Source: JBDUDK01 sp040002995
GTDB taxonomy: Bacteria > Actinomycetota > Acidimicrobiia > Acidimicrobiales > Ilumatobacteraceae
Reading direction: 5' to 3'
Length of the DNA: 21,549 nucleotides
NCBI GenBank assembly: GCA_040002995.1
Contig: JBDUDK010000027.1
Span: 1-21,549 of the forward strand
A program made the translations under genes and the position numbers. Below the pieces are notes generated by a model. That model saw only the letters and a program-made list of their open reading frames with translations. It did no database searches and was not told the DNA's origin. Numbering within the stretch: position 1 is the stretch's first letter; every line of letters begins with the position of its first letter. Of this stretch, positions 7,701-13,530 are shown piece after piece.

Positions 7701-7774
7701 TCTGGATAAGTTGTGCACAACCCTGTGCACAGCGTGGGGACAACCTGTGGGCGCGGCGATCGCGACTGTGGATC
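7701..7774. promoter_or_regulatory. Cluster of DnaA-box-like 9-mers and paired TGTGCACA palindromes
   Basis: Within 74 bp there are several near matches to the DnaA box (TTATCCACA, or TTGTCCACA in actinobacteria). They are the complement of TCTGGATAA (7701-7709, 8 of 9), TTGTGCACA (7711-7719, 8 of 9), the complement of TGGGGACAA (7735-7743, 8 of 9) and the complement of CTGTGGATC (7766-7774, 7 of 9). The palindrome TGTGCACA occurs at 7712-7719 and 7724-7731, exactly 12 bp apart, which could equally be a dimer-binding operator. No dnaA or dnaN lies in the window, so this is not called an origin. Confidence 0.4.
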
Positions 7775-7817
7775 GCTGGGGAGCATCGCATCGATCGGCG
7801 GCGATCGACGCCATGGC

Positions 7818-7823
7818 TACGCT
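7818..7823 (+). promoter_or_regulatory. Candidate -10 box (TACGCT) for the PH-like/SHOCT gene
   Basis: TACGCT fits TANNNT and ends 6 nt before the ATG at 7830, the expected place for a leaderless transcript. It also supports 7830 over the upstream in-frame ATG at 7713. Confidence 0.5.
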
Positions 7824-7829
7824 CCCGCC

Positions 7830-8459
7830 ATGCCGTATCCCCGCAAGCTGCTGAACACCGGTGAGCAAATAGCGCTCGATCTCCACCCGCACGTGATCTT
7901 CTTCGCCGAGCCGGCGCTGGCCCTTCTTGGCTCCCTGGTCCTCACGATCGTGCTGCTCATCGGCACCAGCGGCGACTGGCCGCTCGTTGGCGTCGTGGTG
8001 CTGCTTGTCGCGGCCGGATGGTTCGGCATTCGCTATATCAAGTGGGCCACCACCCACTTCGTGGTCACGACGAGCCGGGTGATCTACCGGCACGGCGTGT
8101 TCGGCAAGATGGGCATAGAGATCCCACTCGAACGCGTCATGAACGTGAACTTCGACCAGTCGTTCTGGGAGCGCATCGTGGGCGCCGGCGATCTCGTGAT
8201 CGAGTCCGGGGGCAAAGACGGTCAATCGCGCTTCGCCGACATTCGCAAGCCCGAGATGGTGCAAAACATGATTCATGCGCAAATGCACGCGTGGGAAGAA
8301 TCGCGCTCCGGACGCGTGGTGCAGGCGGCCACTCCGATGCCGCCCCCCGTAGCCGATGTCCCCGCGCAGCTCGACAAACTCGACGACCTCCGCAAGCGGG
8401 GCGTGATCACCGACGCCGAGTTCACGGCGCAGAAGGCCAAGCTTCTCGACAAGATGTGA
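7830..8459 (+). CDS. Membrane PH-like (DUF304/bPH2-type) protein with C-terminal SHOCT motif
   Basis: This 209-aa protein has two adjacent transmembrane segments (about residues 22-44 and 50-66). A bacterial PH-like domain follows (HFVVTTSRVIYRHGVFGKMGIEIPLERVMNVNFDQS), with the usual pattern of a hydrophobic strand, an Arg-rich turn and a final ESGGKDG strand. The last 30 residues (LDKLDDLRKRGVITDAEFTAQKAKLL) are a SHOCT motif, a short C-terminal module thought to mediate oligomerisation or attachment. The molecular function of such proteins is poorly known; it is probably a membrane-associated scaffold. I prefer the ATG at 7830 over an in-frame ATG at 7713 because homology begins there and TACGCT sits 6 nt upstream. 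The stop overlaps the next start (ATGTGA). Confidence 0.88.
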   Translation: MPYPRKLLNTGEQIALDLHPHVIFFAEPALALLGSLVLTIVLLIGTSGDWPLVGVVVLLVAAGWFGIRYIKWATTHFVVTTSRVIYRHGVFGKMGIEIPLERVMNVNFDQSFWERIVGAGDLVIESGGKDGQSRFADIRKPEMVQNMIHAQMHAWEESRSGRVVQAATPMPPPVADVPAQLDKLDDLRKRGVITDAEFTAQKAKLLDKM

Positions 8460-9145
8460 ACAGGCGCGCCATACGAGTCGTCAGCCTTGTCCCTTCGGTT
8501 ACCGAGTCTCTGCTGACGTGGGGAGTGGTACCGATCGCGGTCACGCGATTCTGCGAGCAACCGTCATTGCGCGCTATTGGCGGCACGAAAGACCCCGACA
8601 TCGCCGCGATCGTTGCCCTCCATCCCGATTTGGTCGTGGTGAACGACGAGGAGAACCGCAGCGAGGATGCCGTGCAGCTCGAAAGCGAAGGAATGGTGCT
8701 GCACGTGACGCGCGTTCGAACGCTCGCTGACGTTGGGCCGTGTCTCGAGGCGCTCGCTGACGCGGTAGGGGTGCGCTATCGCGCCGATCCGTTGGTGGCC
8801 AGCGCGGCGACGACGCGTGCCCGCGCGTTCGTGCCGATCTGGCGGCGGCCGTGGATGACGATGAACGCCGACACGTACGGGTCGTCGGTCCTCGCAACCG
8901 TCGGCGTTACGAACGTGTACGCCGATGAGCCGGAGCGCTATCCCACCACCACGGTGCTCGACGCACGTGACCGCTTACCCGATCTTGTCGTCGCGCCGAG
9001 CGAGCCCTACCCGTTCGGCGAGCGTCACGTGCGTGAGCTAGAGACGGTGGCCGCCGACGTCCGGCTCGTTGACGGGCGCGATCTGTTCTGGTGGGGGACA
9101 CGCTCGGCCGAGGCCGTTGAGCGCCTGCGCGAAGCGCTGGGGTAG
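8456..9145 (+). CDS. BtuF/TroA-like helical-backbone metal receptor domain protein without signal peptide
   Basis: This 229-aa protein belongs to the periplasmic-binding-protein class III fold used by cobalamin, haem and siderophore receptors (COG0614-like). The signature start VVSLVPSVTESLLTWG, the GGTKDPDIAAIVALHPDLVVV block and the second-lobe segment LPDLVVAPSEPYPFGERH are clear. There is no signal peptide or lipobox. The mature-like domain begins within ten residues of the start, so it is predicted to stay in the cytoplasm. No ABC permease or ATPase gene is adjacent. The GTG start at 8456 overlaps the previous stop by 4 nt and points to translational coupling. The ligand is unknown. Similar cytoplasmic BtuF-like proteins are known, but their role is not settled. 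Confidence 0.85.
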   Translation: MNRRAIRVVSLVPSVTESLLTWGVVPIAVTRFCEQPSLRAIGGTKDPDIAAIVALHPDLVVVNDEENRSEDAVQLESEGMVLHVTRVRTLADVGPCLEALADAVGVRYRADPLVASAATTRARAFVPIWRRPWMTMNADTYGSSVLATVGVTNVYADEPERYPTTTVLDARDRLPDLVVAPSEPYPFGERHVRELETVAADVRLVDGRDLFWWGTRSAEAVERLREALG

Positions 9146-9148
9146 CGT
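9143..9148 (+). promoter_or_regulatory. Candidate -10 box (TAGCGT) for the aldo/keto reductase gene
   Basis: TAGCGT ends 6 nt before the ATG at 9155, and its first three bases are the TAG stop of the preceding gene. TTGAGC at 9117-9122 could be a weak -35, with a long 20-nt spacer. Confidence 0.5.
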
Positions 9149-9154
9149 CCCGCG

Positions 9155-10201
9155 ATGCGCTATCGAACACTCGGCCGTACTGGTATGCAGGTCAGCCCGT
9201 TCTGTCTGGGCGCCATGATGTTCGGGCGGTTCGGCAACCGCGACCACGACGACAGCGTGCGCGTCATCCATCGGGCTCTCGATGCCGGCATCAACTTCAT
9301 TGACACCGCCGACGTGTATTCCGCGGGTGAGAGCGAGGAGATCGTCGCCAAGGCTCTCACCGGCGGACGGCGCGACAACGTGATCCTCGCGACGAAATGT
9401 CATTTCCCGGTGGAGCAGGGTCCGTTCGACCCCAACCCGCCGCCCAACAAGCACGGCAACAGCCGCCGCTGGATCACGAAGGCATGCGACGACAGCTTGC
9501 GCCGGCTCGGCACCGACTGGATCGACCTCTACCAGATTCACCGGCCCGACCCCGCTACCGATACTGACGAAACGCTCGGTGTGCTGAGTGATCTTGTCCA
9601 TCAGGGCAAGATCCGTTCGTTCGGCTCTTCGACGTTTCCCGCGGAGCTGATCGTGGAGGCGCAGTGGGTGGCCGAGCGCCGAGGCCGTGAACGTTTCCAG
9701 TGCGAACAGCCGCCGTATTCGATCTTCGTGCGATGGATCGAGCGCGACGTGCTCCCCACCGTCGCTCAATTCGGCATGGGCGCGATTGTCTGGAGTCCGC
9801 TCAATGGCGGATGGCTGTCGGGTATGTACCGCAAGGAGACCGGTCCCCGTACTGAGGGTCGCGCCGCGCGTATGGCTGGCCGCTTCGACTTCAACGATCC
9901 CTACAACCAGCGCAAGCTCGACCTCGTCGAGGAGCTCATCCGTTTGGCCGACGAGTGCGGCATCAGCCTGGTGCATCTCGCATTGGCGTTCTCCCTCGAA
10001 CACCCTGCGGTGACGTCGACAATCATCGGGCCGCGCACGATGGAACACCTTGAGTCGCAGCTGGGCGCCGACGAGCACCGGCTCCCGAGCGAGATCCTCG
10101 ACGCCATCGATAAACTCGTTGAGCCCGGCACCAACGTGTCGCCCACCGAATCGATCTGGTCGGCGTCGCTCGGGCGCTCGAGTCGTCGCCGCCCGCGCTA
10201 A
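9155..10201 (+). CDS. Aldo/keto reductase
   Basis: This 348-aa NADPH-dependent aldo/keto reductase is soluble, with a TIM barrel fold. The catalytic tetrad is readable: Asp50 (INFIDTADVY), Tyr55, Lys81 (ILATKCH) and His129 (LYQIHRPD). The cofactor-binding end is present near residues 285-305 (TSTIIGPRTMEHLESQLGA). The NHGNSRRWI-like loop (KHGNSRRWI) and the GKIRSFGSSTFP strand place it near the large YghZ/potassium-channel-beta-like group of reductases, but the substrate cannot be inferred. The start is the ATG at 9155, backed by TAGCGT 6 nt upstream. The stop TAA overlaps the galactokinase stop on the other strand. Confidence 0.94.
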   Translation: MRYRTLGRTGMQVSPFCLGAMMFGRFGNRDHDDSVRVIHRALDAGINFIDTADVYSAGESEEIVAKALTGGRRDNVILATKCHFPVEQGPFDPNPPPNKHGNSRRWITKACDDSLRRLGTDWIDLYQIHRPDPATDTDETLGVLSDLVHQGKIRSFGSSTFPAELIVEAQWVAERRGRERFQCEQPPYSIFVRWIERDVLPTVAQFGMGAIVWSPLNGGWLSGMYRKETGPRTEGRAARMAGRFDFNDPYNQRKLDLVEELIRLADECGISLVHLALAFSLEHPAVTSTIIGPRTMEHLESQLGADEHRLPSEILDAIDKLVEPGTNVSPTESIWSASLGRSSRRRPR

Positions 10202-11211
10202 CCGTCGAACGCCACCGACGCTCCACCGGAAGGCCGCACTCGCCTGCCTTCCCGGAGCACGCCGCGTTCGCACAAGGCCACCACACAACCGCCGAAGCCC
10301 GCGCCGGTGACGCGGGCACCGTGCACTCCCGGTTTCGCGGTGAGCCGGTCGACGAGGGCGTCGAGCGCCGGGGTCGAGACCTCATAGTCATAACGCAATG
10401 ACGCGTGGGACGCCGTCATTAGCTCTCCGGCCGTCCGGAGATCGCCCGCCGTCAAGGCGGCGGCGAAGTCACGGACGCGAAGCGTTTCGCTGATGACATG
10501 GCGGGCTCGCGCCCGCACGACCGGATCGTCGATGCGCGCGAGGTCGGCGGCCGAACTTTGCCGCAGTGCCCCGATGAGCTCCTCCGCGGCGGCGCACTCA
10601 GCCACGCGTTGGCTGTACGCAGTGTCGGCGAGGGTGCGTTGTTCGCCCGAGTGGACCACGACCACGTCGAGGTCATCGGGCATCGGCACGGGTACGACGT
10701 CGAGCGAATGGCAATCGATGAGCAGCGCGTAGCCGGCGATCCCGGAAGTCGAGGTGAGTTGGTCCATGATCCCGCAGGGCACTCCGGTTGCGATGAACTC
10801 CGCGCGCTGACAGAGACGCGCGACGGCGAGCGGATCGGTGACACCCAGCGCGAACGTCAGCGCGACCTGGAGTGCGGCGCTCGACGACAGACCCGCGCCG
10901 ATTGGTACCGTCGACGTGATTTCGCCCTCGAACCCGTCCGCGGGACGAAGTTCGTGCACGACACCGGCCACGTATCGGGCCCACGGCGGATCGACGCCAC
11001 TCGGATCGGCTTCATCGAGACGTATGACCGCCTCGCCATCGAAATGCTTCGAGCGCAACCGGACGACCGGCTCGCGGATCGTGCGGCCGCGAACCGCGGT
11101 GTCGAAGTCGATCGCCATCGGGAGCACGAGACCGCCCGTGTAGTCGGTGTGGTCGCCGATGAGGTTCACCCGTCCGGGCGCCCGAGCGAACACGCCGCGC
11201 TCACCTGCCAC
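10198..11211 (-). CDS. galK: Galactokinase (GHMP kinase family)
   Basis: This 337-aa GHMP kinase is predicted to phosphorylate galactose at C1 (Leloir pathway). Motif 1 is PGRVNLIGDHTDYTGG (residues 12-27), the galactokinase signature. Motif 2 VPIGAGLSSSAA (102-113) is the ATP loop. Motif 3 VTGAGFGGCVVAL is near residue 300. The signature normally reads GEHTDYN; here the sugar-contacting Glu is Asp20 and Asn is Thr25, so substrate preference could differ. It is shorter than E. coli GalK (382 aa). I chose the GTG at 11211 because GGAAGG lies 8 nt before it. The open frame continues another 87 codons but only as antisense of the next gene. No galT or galE is in the window. Confidence 0.9.
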   Translation of the reverse strand: MAGERGVFARAPGRVNLIGDHTDYTGGLVLPMAIDFDTAVRGRTIREPVVRLRSKHFDGEAVIRLDEADPSGVDPPWARYVAGVVHELRPADGFEGEITSTVPIGAGLSSSAALQVALTFALGVTDPLAVARLCQRAEFIATGVPCGIMDQLTSTSGIAGYALLIDCHSLDVVPVPMPDDLDVVVVHSGEQRTLADTAYSQRVAECAAAEELIGALRQSSAADLARIDDPVVRARARHVISETLRVRDFAAALTAGDLRTAGELMTASHASLRYDYEVSTPALDALVDRLTAKPGVHGARVTGAGFGGCVVALCERGVLREGRRVRPSGGASVAFDG

Positions 11212-11219
11212 CGGTACAT

Positions 11220-11225
11220 CCTTCC
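11220..11225 (-). promoter_or_regulatory. Shine-Dalgarno for the galactokinase GTG start
   Basis: GGAAGG on the minus strand lies 8 nt upstream of the GTG at 11211. It decides the start among several in-frame candidates and is one of the few clear ribosome binding sites in this window. Confidence 0.65.
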
Positions 11226-11272
11226 AACTGCTGTGGCGGGATCGCCGCTCCAAACGAAACGAGCAGCCGCCG

Positions 11273-11278
11273 TACGCT
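11273..11278 (+). promoter_or_regulatory. Candidate -10 box (TACGCT) for the ligase/sigma operon
   Basis: TACGCT lies in the 76-bp divergent gap with galactokinase and ends 9 nt before the GTG at 11288. It is the same hexamer as at 7818. The spacing is at the long end for a leaderless start. Confidence 0.4.
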
Positions 11279-11287
11279 GCCCGCCCT

Positions 11288-12940
11288 GTGTCGTCGCGCC
11301 CGGTCGCCCGCCCCCTCCCGTGGGGCGCGGTGGTGGCCGTGCCCTTCGTACTTCTCGCTTTCGATCCGTGGGGGTGGACGCCTTTTGGGCCGCTCAAATG
11401 GGCAATTGTCACCGTGGCGACACTCGCCGGACTGGCCGCGCTCTCGATGCTCGACATCGAAGTTGAGCGCACAACGTTGGCAGCATGGGGTGCGCTCCTC
11501 GTGTGGTTGGCGCTCGTCGCGTCGATCGGAGTCGACCCGTTCCACGGTTGGCTCGGTACTCCGGAACGTCACCTCGGAGTGATCGCGTGGATCTTGTTCG
11601 CCGCCTGTTTCGTCCTCGGCCAACGAACCGACGCCGTGGCCGTCGCCCGTTCGCTCGTTGTCGCTCTGCTCGGGGTCGACGCGTACAGCCTGGCCGAGGC
11701 GTTCGATCACGCGCCCGTGTCCGTCGCGCTCGGCAGCCGTCTCGGTGGTCCGTTCGGGTCGGCGGCCTATCTCGGCGCGGCGTGCGTGATGTTGCTGCCG
11801 CCGGCCATCGGTATCGCCGTCGCGCGCGGTCAGCCTCGCGGGTGGCGCACAGCCGCCGCGGTTGCGGCCGTGCTTGGAGCGATTCCCTTCATCGGCTCGC
11901 TCACGCGCGCGGCGTGGGTAGGCGGTGTCGCGGCCGTCGGATTCGCCCTCGCGCGCCTCCCGCCCCGTCGGTGGGCCGCCGTAGGCGCGGGCCTGGTTGT
12001 CGTGGTCGGTGTGGCCCTGCTCGCGCCAGGAGTTCGTGAACGCCTGGCCGACGGTGGAGGCAGCCGTGTTGACGAGTGGCGCGTCGGCGCGCGTGCTCTG
12101 GTCGACGCGCCGCTCTTCGGGAACGGACCCGAGGGGTACCGCATTGCGTTCCCGACGGTGGTCGACGACGACTACGTGCGCCGTTACGGCCGATCGGTCG
12201 TTACCGATCGAGCCCACAACGGGTTGCTCGACATGGGCGTGGCCTCCGGGTTTCCCGGAGTCGCGATCTACGTCGGCCTGCTCGCGCTCGTGGCGCGCCG
12301 GCTTTGGGCCTCGGTCCGCCACGGCGAAGCAGTCCTTGCCGCGCTTGCCGTTGGCGTCTTGGCGTATGGCGTCCAGCAACAGCTTTTGTTCCCTGTTGTG
12401 GAGATCGACCCGGTCATGTGGTTGATGGCGGGCGCGGTGGTGGCAACGTCATCGCGCTCAATAGTCGTGACGCGCGGGCGCGCTCGCTCGTTCGCGTTGA
12501 GCACCGCCGCGGTCGGGTTTGCTGTGGTTGGTGTGCTTGATCTCGTGGCCGACCACGACACGAAGCAGGCTTTGCACGCGGTCTTGGTCGGGCGGTTGCC
12601 CCGCGCCCTCGAGCTAGCGGACAGAGCGCACGCGCTCCGCCCGGACTCGATGCGTTATGACCTCGTGGCCGCTGTGGTGGCGGCGCAGCCCGCGACGCTC
12701 CCCGCGCTCGACGCCGGACTGCTCCGCATCGACCGCGCGCTTGTGCTGTCGCCGCGCGATCCGCTCCTACGCCTCCGGCGCGCACAATGGCTGTCCGGTC
12801 GGGCGGAGCTCACCGGGAAACCGGCCGACGTCGCCAGCGCCCTAGAGACCTGGCGGTCGGTTGCCCGCACCGATCCCCGCAATCCGGCCGTGCTGCAGGG
12901 CCTTACTGCGGCCGAGGCTCTCGCCAACGGCGACGCATGA
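11288..12940 (+). CDS. O-antigen ligase-like (Wzy_C) polytopic membrane protein with C-terminal helical repeats
   Basis: This protein of about 550 aa has roughly ten hydrophobic segments up to about residue 420, followed by a soluble C-terminal region. The Wzy_C-type core is seen in the large loop: FGNGPEGYRIAFP, then RAHNGLLDMGVASGFPGV, where the His and the following GxxG pattern resemble O-antigen ligases and polymerases. The soluble tail (ALELADRAHALRPDSMRYD ... IDRALVLSPRDPLLRLRRAQ) has the spacing of TPR-like repeats. The family joins or polymerises undecaprenyl-linked glycans outside the membrane; the substrate is unknown. The GTG at 11288 is chosen because upstream residues are Arg/Pro-rich and antisense to the galK leader. 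Its TGA overlaps the sigma-factor ATG (ATGA). Confidence 0.85.
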   Translation: MSSRPVARPLPWGAVVAVPFVLLAFDPWGWTPFGPLKWAIVTVATLAGLAALSMLDIEVERTTLAAWGALLVWLALVASIGVDPFHGWLGTPERHLGVIAWILFAACFVLGQRTDAVAVARSLVVALLGVDAYSLAEAFDHAPVSVALGSRLGGPFGSAAYLGAACVMLLPPAIGIAVARGQPRGWRTAAAVAAVLGAIPFIGSLTRAAWVGGVAAVGFALARLPPRRWAAVGAGLVVVVGVALLAPGVRERLADGGGSRVDEWRVGARALVDAPLFGNGPEGYRIAFPTVVDDDYVRRYGRSVVTDRAHNGLLDMGVASGFPGVAIYVGLLALVARRLWASVRHGEAVLAALAVGVLAYGVQQQLLFPVVEIDPVMWLMAGAVVATSSRSIVVTRGRARSFALSTAAVGFAVVGVLDLVADHDTKQALHAVLVGRLPRALELADRAHALRPDSMRYDLVAAVVAAQPATLPALDAGLLRIDRALVLSPRDPLLRLRRAQWLSGRAELTGKPADVASALETWRSVARTDPRNPAVLQGLTAAEALANGDA

Positions 12941-13530
12941 TTGGGAACCAATCCGACCCGCTGGGAGTGTACGTAGCAATGGATCCGCTGCTCCTGGGGG
13001 ACGATCTCGCCGCGGCCACGGCCCGAGCCCCGATAGCGGCGGCAAACAACCACGTGCTTCGGGATTACCCGACCTTCTACCGCTCCTCGTACGGATCGGT
13101 TGCGCGGGCGCTCACGCTGACGCTGGTCGACGTTGATCTCGCCACCGAGGCCACCGATGAGGCCATGGCGCGGGCCTACCAACGCTGGGACCGCATCAGC
13201 TGCTTCGAAAGTCCCGAAGGCTGGACCTATCGGGTCGGGCTGAACTGGGCCCGGTCGGTGGTGCGCCGCCGCCGGCGTTTCCAGGTGGTCGCGCTGACTG
13301 ACGATCTCGAGGGCTCTGTGACCGAGATGGGCGATCCGGCTCTGCGCCGCGCGCTCGGTCGTTTGCCGGTCGATCAACGCGCCGTGATCGTGTGCCGCTT
13401 CTTGTTCGACTGGCCGGTCGAACAAACAGCGAAGGCGTTGCATCTACGTCCCGGCACCGTGAAGAGCCGTCTTCATCGCGCGCTCGCTGCCCTCCAATCT
13501 GATCTCTCACAACCGGAGCAACCGTCATGA
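12937..13530 (+). CDS. ECF-type RNA polymerase sigma factor (SigE-like)
   Basis: This 197-aa sigma-70 family protein has only regions 2 and 4. Region 2 runs about 35-105 (YRSSYGSVARALTLTL ... ATDEAMARAYQRWDRI ... PEGWTYRVGLNWARSVVRRRRR), giving core binding and -10 recognition. Region 4 runs about 130-185 (LPVDQRAVIVCRFLFDWPVEQ, then HLRPGTVKSRLHRALAAL), a helix-turn-helix for -35 recognition. The ATG at 12937 overlaps the ligase stop, and its own stop overlaps the next ATG (13527), so three genes are coupled. An internal ATG at 12979, weakly preceded by GGGAG, would give 183 aa and is an alternative. ECF factors are usually held inactive by a membrane protein encoded next to them; the following gene is the obvious candidate. 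Confidence 0.92.
   Translation: MIGNQSDPLGVYVAMDPLLLGDDLAAATARAPIAAANNHVLRDYPTFYRSSYGSVARALTLTLVDVDLATEATDEAMARAYQRWDRISCFESPEGWTYRVGLNWARSVVRRRRRFQVVALTDDLEGSVTEMGDPALRRALGRLPVDQRAVIVCRFLFDWPVEQTAKALHLRPGTVKSRLHRALAALQSDLSQPEQPS

Larger units (their letters stand above)
7281..7829. other. 549-bp intergenic region between divergent helicase and PH-like genes, no convincing gene
   Basis: No reading frame here shows a recognisable domain. The part 7340-7530 is GC-rich and full of short hairpins: nested repeats at 7361-7423, CGCC-TTGC-GGCG at 7452-7463, GGCAC-GCC-GTGCC at 7494-7506 and GCCCC-GACGA-GGGGC at 7504-7518. The word TCGCCTTGCG occurs twice (7385-7394 and 7451-7460). The part 7641-7672 is AT-richer. 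A cluster of DnaA-box-like words follows at 7701-7774. Promoters for both flanking genes must lie in it. A structured RNA is possible but not identified. Confidence 0.6.

Noticed and set aside
7641..7774. Calling this region the chromosomal origin (oriC)
   Set aside because: Only near-consensus boxes and no dnaA, dnaN, rpmH or gyr genes nearby. Kept as a finding, not an annotation.
7355..7864. 169-codon plus-strand frame in the intergenic gap
   Set aside because: It has no homology by eye, Arg/Pro/Ser-rich composition typical of non-coding GC-rich DNA, and it runs out of phase into the PH-like gene.
7287..8288. 333-codon open frame on the minus strand across the PH-like gene and the gap
   Set aside because: It is antisense to a gene with clear domains, is Arg/His-rich as expected of a high-GC shadow frame, and shows no motif.
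10498..11466. 322-codon plus-strand frame opposite galactokinase
   Set aside because: GHMP motifs on the other strand are unambiguous; this frame has none.
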